Shown here in pieces: positions 10,761 to 25,200 of a DNA stretch of 64,000 bases (its first letter is position 1; each line of letters opens with the position of its first letter). This DNA is from Monoplex corrugatus (Eukaryota > Mollusca > Gastropoda > Littorinimorpha > Ranellidae). The notes under the pieces were generated by a model. It searched no databases. It saw only the letters and a program-made list of their open reading frames with translations, and was not told the origin of the DNA. The stretch lies in the NCBI GenBank assembly GCA_030674185.1, contig CM060308.1, forward strand, positions 37,446,050-37,510,049. Reading direction: 5' to 3'. The position numbers and the translations under genes are program-made.

Positions 10761-12269
10761 GTTTCATTTAATGTCTTCTTATTGCAAGTGAAATTAGTAT
10801 GGTGGTGGTCTTCGATTTAATGTCTATTCACTAAAGTGATTTTAGAAAGAAAAGAAAAAAAAGGGGGGGGGGGGGGATACAGGAGGAGTGAAAAGGGTAT
10901 ATGAAAATTATCAATTTTGATCATAAAAAAATTATCCAGAAAACAATTATTTTTGAGGAGGGGAAGGTAAAGCTAACAAATAATGTTATCACAATTAAAG
11001 ATTTAAACAAACAATCTAATAAACAAAATTAATAAAACATCTAGAAGAAATGAATAAAAGTCAAAACTAAGAATCGACTAACCACAACGGTGAACAAGTG
11101 AAATAACATGTTAAAGGTAATTCGCTATAGGACTTTTTGACAGGCTAACAAAAAATTCATATATTAATGATGGTGAGGCAAATATGTCAGAAACTTTGTA
11201 GAGAGTGTAGGAATATGTCGTGTTACCCGATCACATGAAAGTATATGACTTTGCGTTATCTTCTTTCCACACAAACACACTATATTCCTGGTGTGTTTTG
11301 TTTTGAATGCATCAAGTTTCCACCTATACATAAGGGATTGTATAATTCTGCTGGCAGGAAACGGCTTAGGTGATTTGCTTATTTCAAAGTTCATGTAACA
11401 TTTTTCGTACTTTTTCTGTTTATCTTGGAACTGCTTCCATACGTAGGTGTCCACTAAGGTACAACACTCACGCATTGAGAGAGAAAGCTGTATATTATTT
11501 GAATCTGGTGAGCTCTTTGCCCCCCGTTTGGCAGCCCTATCAACCAAATCATTATAATGAAAAGAACTATGAGATGGTACCCAGCAGAAAGTAATATCAG
11601 TGCCTCTTAAAGATAAACTATGAATCAAGTGACTAATTTCCAATATCATTTCAGATCTTGTTTGTAATTTTGATGATTCAAGAGCTTGAAGTACAGATTT
11701 TGAATCAACGCAAAAACGTATCTGAAGAATTGTCCTAGGAAGACTTAGCATATAATTCAAAGAGTTAATATTGCAAAGAGATCAGCGGTAAAGACAGATT
11801 TATTGAGCCCAATATAAAAGATTTCTCAATTTTGAGAGCAGGTATTGAAAACGCTGAGCCTGCTTGCCTTTCAATTATTGATCCATCAGTGTAAATTTTC
11901 ATGTGATCAGAATAACAGTCTTCTATATGACATTTAACTTGACTTGCCAGTAAGTTGATATTACCTTCTTTTTTTCAAATCTGTGTGGTATGTCAAATCG
12001 GGCTCTTTGGAGTTCCCAACTGGTACTGGTGAAAAGGAAGGTCTTATAGATACAGGATCCGCTTTTAGATCAATTCCAGAGCCTTTCATAACGTCAGATG
12101 TATATGTTGCAAGAGTGACTTGTGAAGATATTGATTTAGCTCTTCTTGGAAAGTCAGTGTCTGATCTTAATTTTGATTCTTTTTCGATTATGTTTTCTGT
12201 AGTGGTGGTTCTTAACAAAAATTTAGTAGAAGCGACTTTCCTTTGTGTGTGCATGTGTGTGTGCGGATA

Positions 12270-12330
<61 letters not shown>

Positions 12331-15300
12331 TGTGTGTGTGTGTGAATGAGTATGTGTGAGCACGCACCTGTATGTGCATACATTTATAAGTTGTGGCATC
12401 AAGGCAACATCAAGGTCAACCACAAGGAACAAAACTCAGAAGCTGTGGCATCAAGGTCAACTTCAAGGACAAAACTCAGAAGCTGTGGCATCAAGGTCAA
12501 CTTTAAGGACAAAACTCACAAGCTGTGGCATCAAGGTCAACTTCAAGGACAAAACTCAGAAGCTGTGGCATCAAGGTCAACTTCAAGGACAAAACTCAGA
12601 AGCTGTGGCATCAAGGTCAACTTCAAGGACAAAACTCAGAAGCTGTGGCATCAAGGTCAACTTCAAGGACAAAACTCAGAAGCTGTGGCATCAAGCTCAA
12701 CTTCAAGGACAAAACTCAGAAGCTGTGGCATCAAGGTCAACCACAAGGAACAAAACTCAGAAGCTGTGGCATCAAGATCAACCACAAGGAACAAAACTCA
12801 GAAGCTGTGGCATCAAGATCAACTTTAAGGAACAAAATTCAGAAGCTGTGGCATCAAGGTCAACTTTAAGGAACAAAATTCAGAAGCTGTGGCATCAAGG
12901 TCAACTTTAAGGAACAAAATTCAGAAGCTGTGGCATCAAGATCAACTTTAAGGAACAAAATTCAGAAGCTGTGGCATCAAGGTCAACTTTAAGGACAAAA
13001 TTCAGAAGCTGTGGCATCAAGGTCAACTTTAAGAACAAAATTCAGAAGCTGTGGCATCAAGGTCAACTTTAAGGACAAAATTCAGAAGCTGTGGCATCAA
13101 GGTCAACTTTAAGAACAAAATTCAGAAGCTGTGGCATCAAGGTCAACTTTAAGAACAAAACTCAGAAGCTGTGGCATCAAGGTCAACTTTAAGGAACAAA
13201 ACTCAGAAGCTGTGGCATCAAGGTCAACTTTAAGGACAAAATTCAGAAGCTGTGGCATCAAGGTCAACTTTAAGGACAAAATTCAGAAGCTGTGGCATCA
13301 AGGTCAACTTTAAGGAACAAACAAAAAGCATCGTCTGCGAGACGTCTGACAACTTCTGCAATACTGTTCTCACTGTTGTGGCAATTTGACCACTGTCCTT
13401 GTTCCTCGTCATGTTTTCCGTCTTAGACGTTTCTCAAGATGACAGTGACACTCCTGTTAAATATCTGTTTCTGGCAGACCTGGATAATTCATGTTCAAGA
13501 TCATCTATGTCTTTTTTGATAACATTGTATGAAACAAAGCAAAAAAATTTAATTTCAGGAATATCTTAGAAATGTCTTTGATATACTAGCTTTAGAAGAA
13601 AAGTGTCAGCTGGAATCAGATATAGTTTTCTTCTTCAATATGTGTCTATTTATGTGGAACAGTTTGGCCTCCAGCGGCTCAGAGAATTCCATCACAGTAT
13701 ATTAAAATATTAATAATCGTTTCAAGTCTCTCCCACTACCTACACAAGCTGAACTTTAGCATACAGGTAATAGGCACTGAAAGGAAATGTCACTTCGTGA
13801 AACTCCAAATAATATTTGCTCTCTTACATCTTAATCAAAATACACTTCCTCGGTTGTTTGCATTATAGTTATTCCACATTTTCTGCAAATATCATATACC
13901 TTCAAATACAAAGGGACATTACCAAGTGCTTAAAATATTTCCAAATACAAAGGGACATTGTCAAGTGCTTTATAAATGGGCATCCATATAAATGGATGCT
14001 GGAAGAAATGTTAGTTGAGGTGAATAAATAACTTGTTCTGGCTCATATCAAATTTTCTTCTTCAAATTGAGGCGAATAAATAACTTGTTCTTGCTCATAT
14101 CAAATTTGCTTCTTCAAATTTCCACGAAAGATAATATCATTCTATAACAGCCACACTTTCTGTAATAGAAAAAGACACATGCTTAAATAAAAAGAAAGTC
14201 TCGGAGCGTTATGGTCTTCATCCAGTCATAATGACCAAACCATAACCTAAACTTGTCAACGGTCATGTTTCTTACCTGCCTTTTCTACAGTTAACAAGTT
14301 AAGAGTTTAACAAGAAACACCAGAGGGAGCTGGATGGGACCCAGAGCAACAGTGCTTCCCCACTGATCGGGCAGTCATCTCCCAGCTCCCAACACCACAC
14401 GGTGGCCATTTCACTAAGCGAAGGGGACTATCCGTGGGCTGCATGACCCATTCGGACCGGTCATCAATTATCTTGTTTTTCTAAACGAACGGCAAGGTGG
14501 GGAGAGGACAAAAACCTGGGACATAGCTACACAGGTTCAGCCAAGCCACGAGACCAAGAGAACAACAAGGGTTGTGTACACACGGTTGCAAAAGTGGCCA
14601 GACATGATGCTCCAGACCCAGCCTAATTGATTCTTCAAGATAACAAGATAAAGATAACAAGATTTTATTTTAGCCCAGTGCACAGACACAAGGAAAATGT
14701 TTTGGCTATGCATACAATCACACTCACACCTCACAACAATAACAATATTCAATATCATAAAAGACAAATTCGTCGGTCATCCACGGAATCGAAGAAACAC
14801 GCACACAACACACACACACACACACACACACTCACGCCAAGGCGCCCAAATCCGACACACCTTAGCTGGCCACTAGTGATGGTTCTGCCGTGCCAGCTAA
14901 TTAACAGCGCGCATCTGTCCTTCCCCTTCCACTCTCCACACCACCGTCACCCATCCCGTGGCGAGCCACAGGCACACATCGAAGTGTAGGCTTACAGATT
15001 GACCTAGATTCGAGTAGGCCTACTCTGTGCCAATATCAGTCACTTCCTACACTCAGTCCCTCCCGAAAGATCGCAGCAGTTACAAAGTACTGCTGTAGAG
15101 TGATGGACACTGGTCAAACCTGCCTGGCTAAAAATAGCACTCTTACCCTGTGATGAATAAGTTCATCACAGGGTAAGAGAAAAAACTGTAACTACGGTAA
15201 GACACGAACGTATGATTCAAATCATTAACACATCAGTAAAAGTAACTGATACTGACGTGCCCCAAAGGGATCCCAAGTAAGCCGTCTTTTGAACTCCCAT

Positions 15301-15680
15301 CATGACTTTCCCTACAGTCAGCAGACCTGACCCTTAAAACCAGCTGCCAAGCTGCTGACCAAAGTTAACAAGAAACACCCAAGGATGCTGGATTGGACCC
15401 AGACCAACAATACCTCACCACTAACCAGACAAATCACCTTCGAGCTCCTGATGCCACATATGTTGGCCTTGTCTTCAATATTCATGTAGACGAAGTAGAT
15501 ACAGAACATAGTCAGCTTGCAGCAATACTGTTCTTTCTTCTCGTGAAAATTAAACAAAGGCATGCAGACACAAAAGTACATGCATATTGCCTCTCCCCCA
15601 CCTCGCATGAAACACACAACCACACACACACACACCACACACACACAACACACACACACACACACACACACACCACACAC

Positions 15681-15724
<44 letters not shown>

Positions 15725-15993
15725 CTCTCTCTCTCTCTCACACACACACCACCTACATGCTATGACAAACTTCGAGCCACACACATACAGCACACACTGG
15801 CATGCACACCTGAATGCATGCACAAAATGTATGCATACAATTGCCTCCCCCCTCCCCCACCTCGCATATTTGCATGCAAAGACAAACTTTGTAAAGAGAC
15901 ATAGACATACACATACACAGAGAGACATACACACGTGCGCAAACACAAACACACATGGACACACACGCACACATGGACACACACCACACACAC

Positions 15994-16059
<66 letters not shown>

Positions 16060-17841
16060 TCATTTCTGGTTTATTTCTTTCTTTCTGGAGAAGTTATTAA
16101 GAAAGAGGGAGTTCTGTATTCAAAGAAAAAATGGATACCGTTGGAATGGCTTAACCATCTTTTTTTGTTTGCTTGTTTGTTAGTTTGTTTTATTGTTTGT
16201 TTGTTGTTTTTTTAATTGGTTATCATTCTGGTTTACAGTCAAAACATTTACGAAGAAGATTTCCGTCAAATGGATGTCAACCATGATGGCTTTGTTACTT
16301 CAGACGAATTGCTACACTCCTTTATGGAGATGGACCTTAACGGTATATATTACTACTATTACTACTACCACCACTACTACTACTACCATTACTACTACTA
16401 ATAATAACAGTACCACTACTACTACAATTGATAATAATAATAATAATGATGATGATGATGATGATGATGATGATAATAGCAACAACAGAAACAATACTAT
16501 TAACAACGACAATGATATAAACAACAACCACGACTACAACAACAGGAAAAAGCAGGAATAGTGATAATGATGACGATAGTGGTAATAACAACAACAACAA
16601 CAACAACAATAAAAATAATAATAACAATAATAGTATAATAATAATAATAATAATGATGATGATAATAATAATAATAATAATAATAATGATAATAACAACA
16701 ACAATGATGATGATGATAACAATAATAACAACAATAATAATGATAATAATAATAGTAATAATAATGATAGTAACAATAATAATGATGATAATAATAATAA
16801 TAATATTTCGCAGATCGAGCACACCACGATAAGGTTCTTCTCGGCTGTTTGGCTCTGTGGATTGGAATCATAATGATAATCATAATAGCACTAACAGTAA
16901 TGACAACAATACTAACAACAACAACAATAAGGATAATAATAGTAATGATAATGATAATAATGATAATAGTAATAATGATAATAACAATAATGATGATGAT
17001 AACAACAATGATAATGACGATGACAATGATAACAATGATATAAGCAATAATAATGATAATAATAATGATAATAGTAAAACAGTAACAATAGTATCAATGA
17101 TAATATAACGATGACTATGATGATGATAATGGTGATGATAATAATTATTAGTCGTAGCAGCAGCAGCAGCAGCAGCATTAGTAGTAATCGTCATCGTCGT
17201 AGTAATAGTAGTGATGATGATAATGATAATAATGATGATAATATAATAACAGTAGTAATAATGATAAAAAGAAGAAGAAGAAGAAGAAGAAGAAGAAGAA
17301 GAAGAAGAAGAAGAAAAAGAAGAAGAAGAAGAAAAGAAGAAAAGAAGAAGAAGAGAAAAGAATGATGATGATGATTATGGTGGTGCTGGTAGTGGTGATG
17401 ATAACGATTGTCTCATGATAATGAGAACGATGATGATACCAATGGTGATTAAGACAACAATGAAGATGACGATGATAATAAAATCAACAATAACAATTAC
17501 GGTAATGATAACAATAACAATGAAAACGACAACAATAATAGTAGCAGCAACGACGACAACAACAATAGCAATGAAAAATGATGATGTTGATAACTATAAA
17601 CATGATGACGACAACGATGATGATGATGATGACGACGACGATGATGATAACAACGTCGACGACGATGATAACAACGACGATAATGCTGCTGCTGCTGCTG
17701 ATAATGATGATATTAACAACAACAATGATAATAACAATAGTTAAGATGATGATGGTGATAATGATGATAACAATGATATCAATGACAAAAATGATGATAA
17801 CAACAATGATAATAATAATAATAATAATAATGATGATGATG

Positions 17842-17890
<49 letters not shown>

Positions 17891-20800
17891 AATTACATCT
17901 ATGCAAGCGGGCCCCAGCCTACCGAAGTGGTAAAGTAGTAAAGGAGACAAGATAAGCATCGCCCATAAAGTGTTGATCCCCAGGATAAGCTGAGGTCACT
18001 ACCACCTCATTCACCTCCGACTTCAGGTTGATGAGAAAACGTTTACCCCCTCTCTCCCCCTACCTCGTCCCCTTCGCTCCCCTTGGCAATTCACATGAAA
18101 GCACACTCACGCACCAGGCATACGCATGCAATCGACAAAGACCACCTTAACAATATTAAATACACAGACTGAGGGAAAGAAGTAGATGTAGAATTCATTG
18201 TTGGGAAAAGAGATGGGATTTTAAATTGGATTTAAAAGCAGAAAGTGTAGGTGCTAGGCGAAGGCTGAGCGGAAGTACATTCCAGGCTGACGGTCCTGAG
18301 ACTGCAAAAGAACGCTGGCCAACATTTGATAGTTTAAATCTAGGAAACTGAAGGGAAAGAATGTCTGAAGCTGAGCACAAGGCGCGAGCTGGCGTATAAA
18401 TGACGATGTCGCAAAGATGTGACGGAGCAGACTGGTGAAAAGATTTGTAACATAAGGTATCCAGCTTATATTCCATTCTTTTTAAGACAGGCAACCAGTG
18501 AAGAGAGCGAAGGTGAGGACTGATATGACCAACCTTTTTCTTTCTGATGAGGACAAGACGAGCAGCTATGTTTTGTATACGTTGCAGACACAGGAGAGAA
18601 GAAGCTAGTAGTCCGGTAAGGAGAGCATTACAGTAAACAAAACGAGACAAAATGAGAGATATAGCCTCAGTTGAAAGACATCTTCGAATGTAACCAATGC
18701 GCCGAATCTGATAGTATTCACTGAATTCACGGGATTCACTGAAGGATTATTCATCTGGTTCCTTATACTTGCTGGAAAGCTTTGATCAGTCAAGGGAGCT
18801 TGTCATTGTCCAGAGCCAGGTAGAATAGAAAGGACGTCTGAGAGGAAGACCGTCTGATAGCATGTATGATCAGTACTATGAATCATGTTGTTCTCTTTGT
18901 AGGGGACGGGATGGTCAACTACGATGAGTTCACCAATGAAACTGACCCCGCAGAGAAATACACCGCGGAGGAGCGCGGACCTTTTGTCTATTTCGATTCT
19001 CTGGACGGTCAACTTAATGATAACATTGATCATTCGGACGTTATGGTTCTGTTTGGAGCGCTCGACGCTGATGGTGAGGGCTTTTAGTTACTTTGTTTTC
19101 TTTTCAAAGGATCGTCGTACTTAGGCATTTTCATTTGGCTTTTGTTGTTGTAGTTAGTTAGTTAGTTTGCTTGTTAGTTTGTTAGTTAGTCAGTCAGTTA
19201 GTTAGTTAGTTAGTTAGTTAGTTTGCCTGTTTGATCCCGACTTCTTACGTCACTTAATGGTTTACAGAAGCTTGGGCAAGTTTTCACGATGCTGTGGACT
19301 TTACTATGTACTCGCGGAGGGCATAAAATATATACTACACGTCATTATTGAAGGGCCAGGAACGTTTTTGAGTCAATTTTTGAAAGGAGAAATAACCTAT
19401 TTTCTCTTACTCTTTTCTCCAATTCGTTGCCGTAACTGAATGGATAAGAGCTCAGACAACATTGCAGTTTCCTTTTGGCACGTGTTTGGGGATTTGCCGA
19501 TTTGCAATGGGCGGCCCAAGGAAGACAATTTCCACACGAAATTGTCGAATCTTCAGCAGGGTCTCTCTGACGACGCAGGCAAGGTAGCGACAAAATTCGC
19601 TTTGCACGTGCAAGGCAAGCCCTTTTTGAACACTACTCCAGCCAAAGTTGCCCGCAGACGAGGATAAAAAGGACCCGTTCTTGGTTCGTTTTAACCATGC
19701 TTGCAAGACGACGGATGACGGATGAGCAGCGGGGGAGAGTCCTCGCTCTGCTTGATGAAGGCCTAGCGCAGCGGGAAGTTGCTAGACGACTTGAAGTGTC
19801 GCATTCCACAATCCAGAGACTGCTGGAGCGCTTCAATGAGACTGGAGCAGTCCAGGAAAGGCGTCACACGGGTCGACCCAGAGTAACGACAAGACAGCAA
19901 GACCGCTACCTTGCCCTCTCCGTCCTGAGGGAAAGGGCATCCACTGCGGTGACCTTGAGGGGTCAGCTGAGGGACGCAACAGGTGCTAACATCAGCTGCA
20001 GCACGGTGAGAAGACGGCTACATGAGGCAAACTTGAGGTCACGGAGACCGGCCGTCCGACCCGTGCTGTCACCGGTCAACAGAGTGCGCCGCATGACCTG
20101 GGCCAGGGAGCACGTGACCTGGACAAGGCAACAGTTGGCCCGGGTCTTGTTTTCGGATGAGTCCAGGTTCACCCTGACCTTTAACGATGGCCGGGCTCGG
20201 GTGTGGCGACGTCAAGGGGAGAGGTTCGCTGACGCCACTGTCCAAGAGCATAACCGGTACGGCGGCGGGTCGGTGATGGTGTGGGGTGGCATGAGCCGTG
20301 GTACCCGGACCCCCCTGCTCCCCATTGACGGCATCCTGAACGGGGTCCGGTACCGGGACGAGGTTCTGGCGGCCGTGGCACTGCCTGCGCTTTTGGACCT
20401 TGGTCAAGGCGCCATCTTCCAGGACGACAATGCACCTGCGCATCGAGCACGCCTTGTGACCGACTTCCTGGAGCAGCATGAAGTCGTCCGTATGGCCTGG
20501 CCAGCGTGCTCACCTGACCTGAACCCAATTGAACACCTCTGGGATGTGCTCGGGAGGCGCATCAGGGACAACCACCCCCCACCGGGCACCCTGGCCAGGC
20601 TGGTCGACATCCTGCAGATCGAGTGGGCGGCCATCCCTCAGGACACACTCCGTACCCTTGTGGGGTCGATGCATCGGCGCTGTGAAGCATGCATCCAGGC
20701 TCGGGGCGGACACACGCGATATTGAAAACAGATTGGCCAAATCTGACACTTTCTGTTTTTTGAAAAGGGGGGGATGTTCCTTTAAATGCATGTGCTGTTC

Positions 20801-21609
20801 ACTAATGGGTCATTGTGCTAATTTCTTTTTCCAAAACAGGTGTGGAAATGATGAAATAAAACATAGAATCAATTCTAAACATTGTCAATTATTTCAACTT
20901 AAAATTAGAGATGAAGGAAGAAGTGGCCCTTAAATTATGATTAGGAGTATATATGCACTGCATAAGTTGCGCCCCCTTCATAAATCCGGCCCCTGATCAA
21001 GATGATGATGACGAATGGGGCTGGTGGTGGTGGTGATGATCATGATGTTATGGATTGGCATCTCGGATTGAAAATCACGTGACGGGATTGTACTCCACGC
21101 TTACTGTGATAACGACAGACTGGCGGGACTAGGATTAAGAAAATATTGCCTTCACCTAGTTGATAGACAGCTGAGGCTTTGTGCATTGACTTGGGCGGGG
21201 AGTGGGGCTCTTTCTGTCATGTGAAACGAATTAATACAGAATAGCTAGCTGTGTTCTGATTCTGATCTTTAATTAATTATTTATTTACTTTGTATATATG
21301 TTTCTTTTTCGAAGATAAGATACACAGATCCGATACACATGTCATTTACATGTTACCAAGATTATTCCAGTGATAGGCTGATAGATATCAGTATAAAATA
21401 TACAGTAGGTAAAACATAGGCTAGGTAGGGCCTCAGGACCTGGCCAGCTCATGGGTTTATGTGCAGGCTTAAGGCTTGTGCCATGATCACCATACACATG
21501 GTACCTGTGACGTTAGTGCATATGGAATTCGTTCCAGAGTGCGGAAACATCGTCTTGAGAAACTGAAACTGAAACTGTGATAACTTATCCTAGCCTGCAC
21601 ACTCACAAA

Positions 21610-21688
<79 letters not shown>

Positions 21689-24600
21689 GGACAGACAGAT
21701 AGACGGAGAGAGAGAGAAAGACAGACAGAGACAGAGCGACTATTCTGGAGAGCACGAGGTCCGAGAGATACAGATGCTTGTGGTGTTGGACAGGACATTT
21801 GAACAACAACCTCAATGACACGTCCAGAAAATGGATGAAATTCAACAGTGTGGTCCTAGTCTTCCCAATGGGATCATAGCACACTCACCTCTGTATAGGA
21901 ACCAGTTGGGACCTTAAAAATCCCACAACGCTGATGAGTTTCGAACTCAGAACCTTCCAGTTTTCAGTCTGTTGCGGCAACCAATGCGCCACAAAGACTG
22001 GTGCTGACGATGCGTTTAATAGTGTTGTTGATATTGTTGTTATTGTTATCATTGTTATTGTTGTTTAAAGCCCAGCCGATTGCGTACAGCCATATCAGAG
22101 CTATAACCGCTTCAAATCAAAAAAAAAACTTCAACAGGAAAAAATGAAAAGAAAATCAAGTACACATATCTATGCATTCGCGTACATAATCTAAGGACGT
22201 GCCCCTGGTGTTGACCACTCTGTCCAATTTATCGCACAGATGATTAAAAAAACATACATATATATATAAATTTAAGCATACATAAGGACACCAAAACATA
22301 TATAAAACAAGCCTAAATAACCTAAAATTGCTTCCACATATGTCATGTCCCTGGTGCCAAAAATGCATTTAATACACGTACTCAATTATCAATCCAAAGA
22401 AAAAGTACGTAAGACTTTATCGAACATATACAGGTGAATGGACCAGCAAGACAGAAAATGACAGGAAGAAATGACAGAAAGCACAGGAACAAAGCAGAAA
22501 CAAAGAGAGTGACAGAAACGAAGAAATTTCTAGCACAGAATTTCCAGAAGGTGGGAATACTACTTATACTGAAAGAGCCCCTGGCCCCACAGGGTGGTGG
22601 TGGTGGGTGGTATTGCTGTTGATGCTGCTGATCGTATGGTAGCAAGTGCTGTTGGAAGGAAAATCTAGATACAGACGATCCCCCCCGGTGGGGATAATGG
22701 GAACTCTTCAGTATAAATGGCATCTCCACCCTCTGGAAATTCTGGAGTTACCACTGAGTGTACGCTGGCTGGAACTTGCTGTGCTCAGGACCTAAGGGAG
22801 TGCAGATTGAAGTCAGCGTACTGCGCTGCTGGTAACATGAAGGGTTTAAATGCGTTAAATATCATTTTTAATCCGGTTTGCACGTGCCATAATTTTGTCA
22901 AAATGTTTTCGTTAAACAGCACAAGTTCAGAAGCAATTCAGGAGGGGTTTTTGATCTATTCTGTTATTGTTGTTTAAGCCCAGCCGACTGTGTAGAGCCG
23001 TATCAGGATTACAACCGCTTCAAAACATACACAACTTCAAGAGGAAAAAAAAAAGAAAAGAAAATTAAGTACACCTATGAATGCATTCGCGCACATCATC
23101 TAAGGAGATGCCCCTGGCGTTGACCACTCTGTCCAGGGGATTTAAAAAACATGCCTGAATACAAAGTTAAACATAACTAAGGACATTAAAGAATCTAAAA
23201 ACGGGCCTAAATTACCTAAAATTGCTTCCGCATATCTCCCCTCCCTAGAGCCAAAAATGCACTTAATACATGTACCCAATTATCAATCCTAAGAAAAAGT
23301 ACGTAAGACTTTATCTAACACACATAGGTGAATGGACTGGCAGGGCAGAAAATGATAAGAAATGGCAGAAAGCAAATGAACAAGGCAGAAACAAAGAGAG
23401 TGACAGAAAAGAGGACATTTCTAGTCTAGAATTTCCAGAAGATGGGGATACTATTTATACTGAAAGAGCCCCCGGCATCCCCACGGGGGAAATTCTCTGA
23501 CAGAACTGTTAACAACAACAACAACAACAACAATAACAATGATAATGATAACAATAACAATGATAATAAAAATTATACGGCGCCAAATCTGGATATACAA
23601 ATCAAACCAAAGCGCACACTCTCATCATTTATCAAAGCATTCACTCGCAATGACAAAACCAGAAGGGTGCAAAACACGCCCAGACCTGGAGGGGGAAGAC
23701 AGGAGGGGAGTAGGGCAAAAGGGTGGGCACATAGAGGGGGAATATCACTGCTGGACAAAAAGGTATGCCCTCAAGTTTGACTTGAAAGAAGACAGAGCAT
23801 GTGACTGTCGAATAGACAGGAGAAGCTCGTTCCAGTTGGGACCCAATGAGACGGGGGCCCAAAGGGCAAACCCCGAAAAAGAACAGCGACCAGTTGGAAT
23901 ATCTGCATTTAGGAATTTGTAAATAAGTAGTATCAGAGGCAGAACGAAGAGGGCGAACAGGGTGCACATTTGGAGGTGGTTGCAAAGATAAACAGATGCA
24001 ATTCCATCGATACCCTTGTAGCATTATGCGTTGATTTTGTATGAAATTGGTTGAGGAACATGCAACCAATGGAGAAAGTGAAGCAAGGGGGTGATACGAT
24101 CATTCATATTTTCACAAAGTGCAAGACGGGTCGCAGAATTCTGAATACGCTGGAGACAATTTTCTCGTAGAAAAAGCACTTTGGCTACGTTTTTTGACGT
24201 GAAGAAGGCTTACGACACTGTGTGGCATTCAAGACTGCTTTACAAATTAAAGAGCATTGGTGTAACAGGTAAAATGTATTATTACATTAAAGACTTTTTA
24301 TCCTGTAGATCAATGTGTGTAAGATTAGGGACTGTAAACTCTTTATTTAAAGACATAGACATGGGGATCCCTCAGGGGTCAATCATAGCCCCCATCCTGT
24401 TCAGTATACATGTACTTCTTTATGATTTACCACAACATTTGTCGAAGAACACTAATGTTGTACAGTATGCAGATATTGCTATTTGGATGAATACCACTCT
24501 TCGAAAAAATACAAACAAAAGAACAATCACCCATGTACAAAAGCTCTACCAATATGATCTTGATAACCTGAGTAATTACATGAAAGACAATGGTCTGGAG

Positions 24601-25165
24601 TTATCGAGTGAAAAGACTTATCTTATGCTTTTTAACAATGGTGAAAACCCTAAAACTCTCCCTACGTTATCGCTGGACAATAATCCACTTGCTTATAAGC
24701 CCACCGTTAAATTTCTATGAGTGTACATAACACGAAAGTTAAATTGGAGACATCATATCGAATATTTAATTACAAAAGCAAACAAAAGACTTAACTTCTT
24801 AAAAATAGTCAACAGACAACCCTGGATCCAAGACACCCAAACTATGTTACACCTAGCGATTTCTTTGGTTCGATCGAAACTGCTCTATGGACAAAAGGTA
24901 TATTTTACTGCCTCGAATACACTCTTAAAAAAATTACAAAGTGTAGACAGCAAAGCTATTAAATTGGCTCTTGGTGTGCCCGTTCATACAAACACAATGA
25001 AGTCTTATAAAGAAAGGTAGAAAGAAACTCTAGGGAGAGCTAGACAACAGAAGGTCTTCAGAGAAGTAACCCCCTTTAGACAAGTGTTTCGGCCCTGAAT
25101 TCCTTACACTCTCGGGGGGCCGGGCCACATCCAGGTCATGACTCCTGGATGCCCTTCTGCTGTTG

Positions 25166-25200
<35 letters not shown>

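Noticed and set aside
12346..13313. Long repetitive open frames (up to 184 residues) over the 40-bp array
   Set aside because: The unit times three equals 120 bases, so all three frames stay open. No start context, splice sites or domain; it is a satellite.
12380..13320. CRISPR-like regular spacing
   Set aside because: There are no unique spacers; the whole unit is repeated, and the context is an animal genome.
15393..16100. 235-residue His/Thr-rich frame and other CA/GT-repeat frames
   Set aside because: Dinucleotide repeats keep two or three frames open; no gene evidence.
16193..17955. Poly-Asn/Asp/Ile/Leu open frames
   Set aside because: Trinucleotide microsatellite artefacts.
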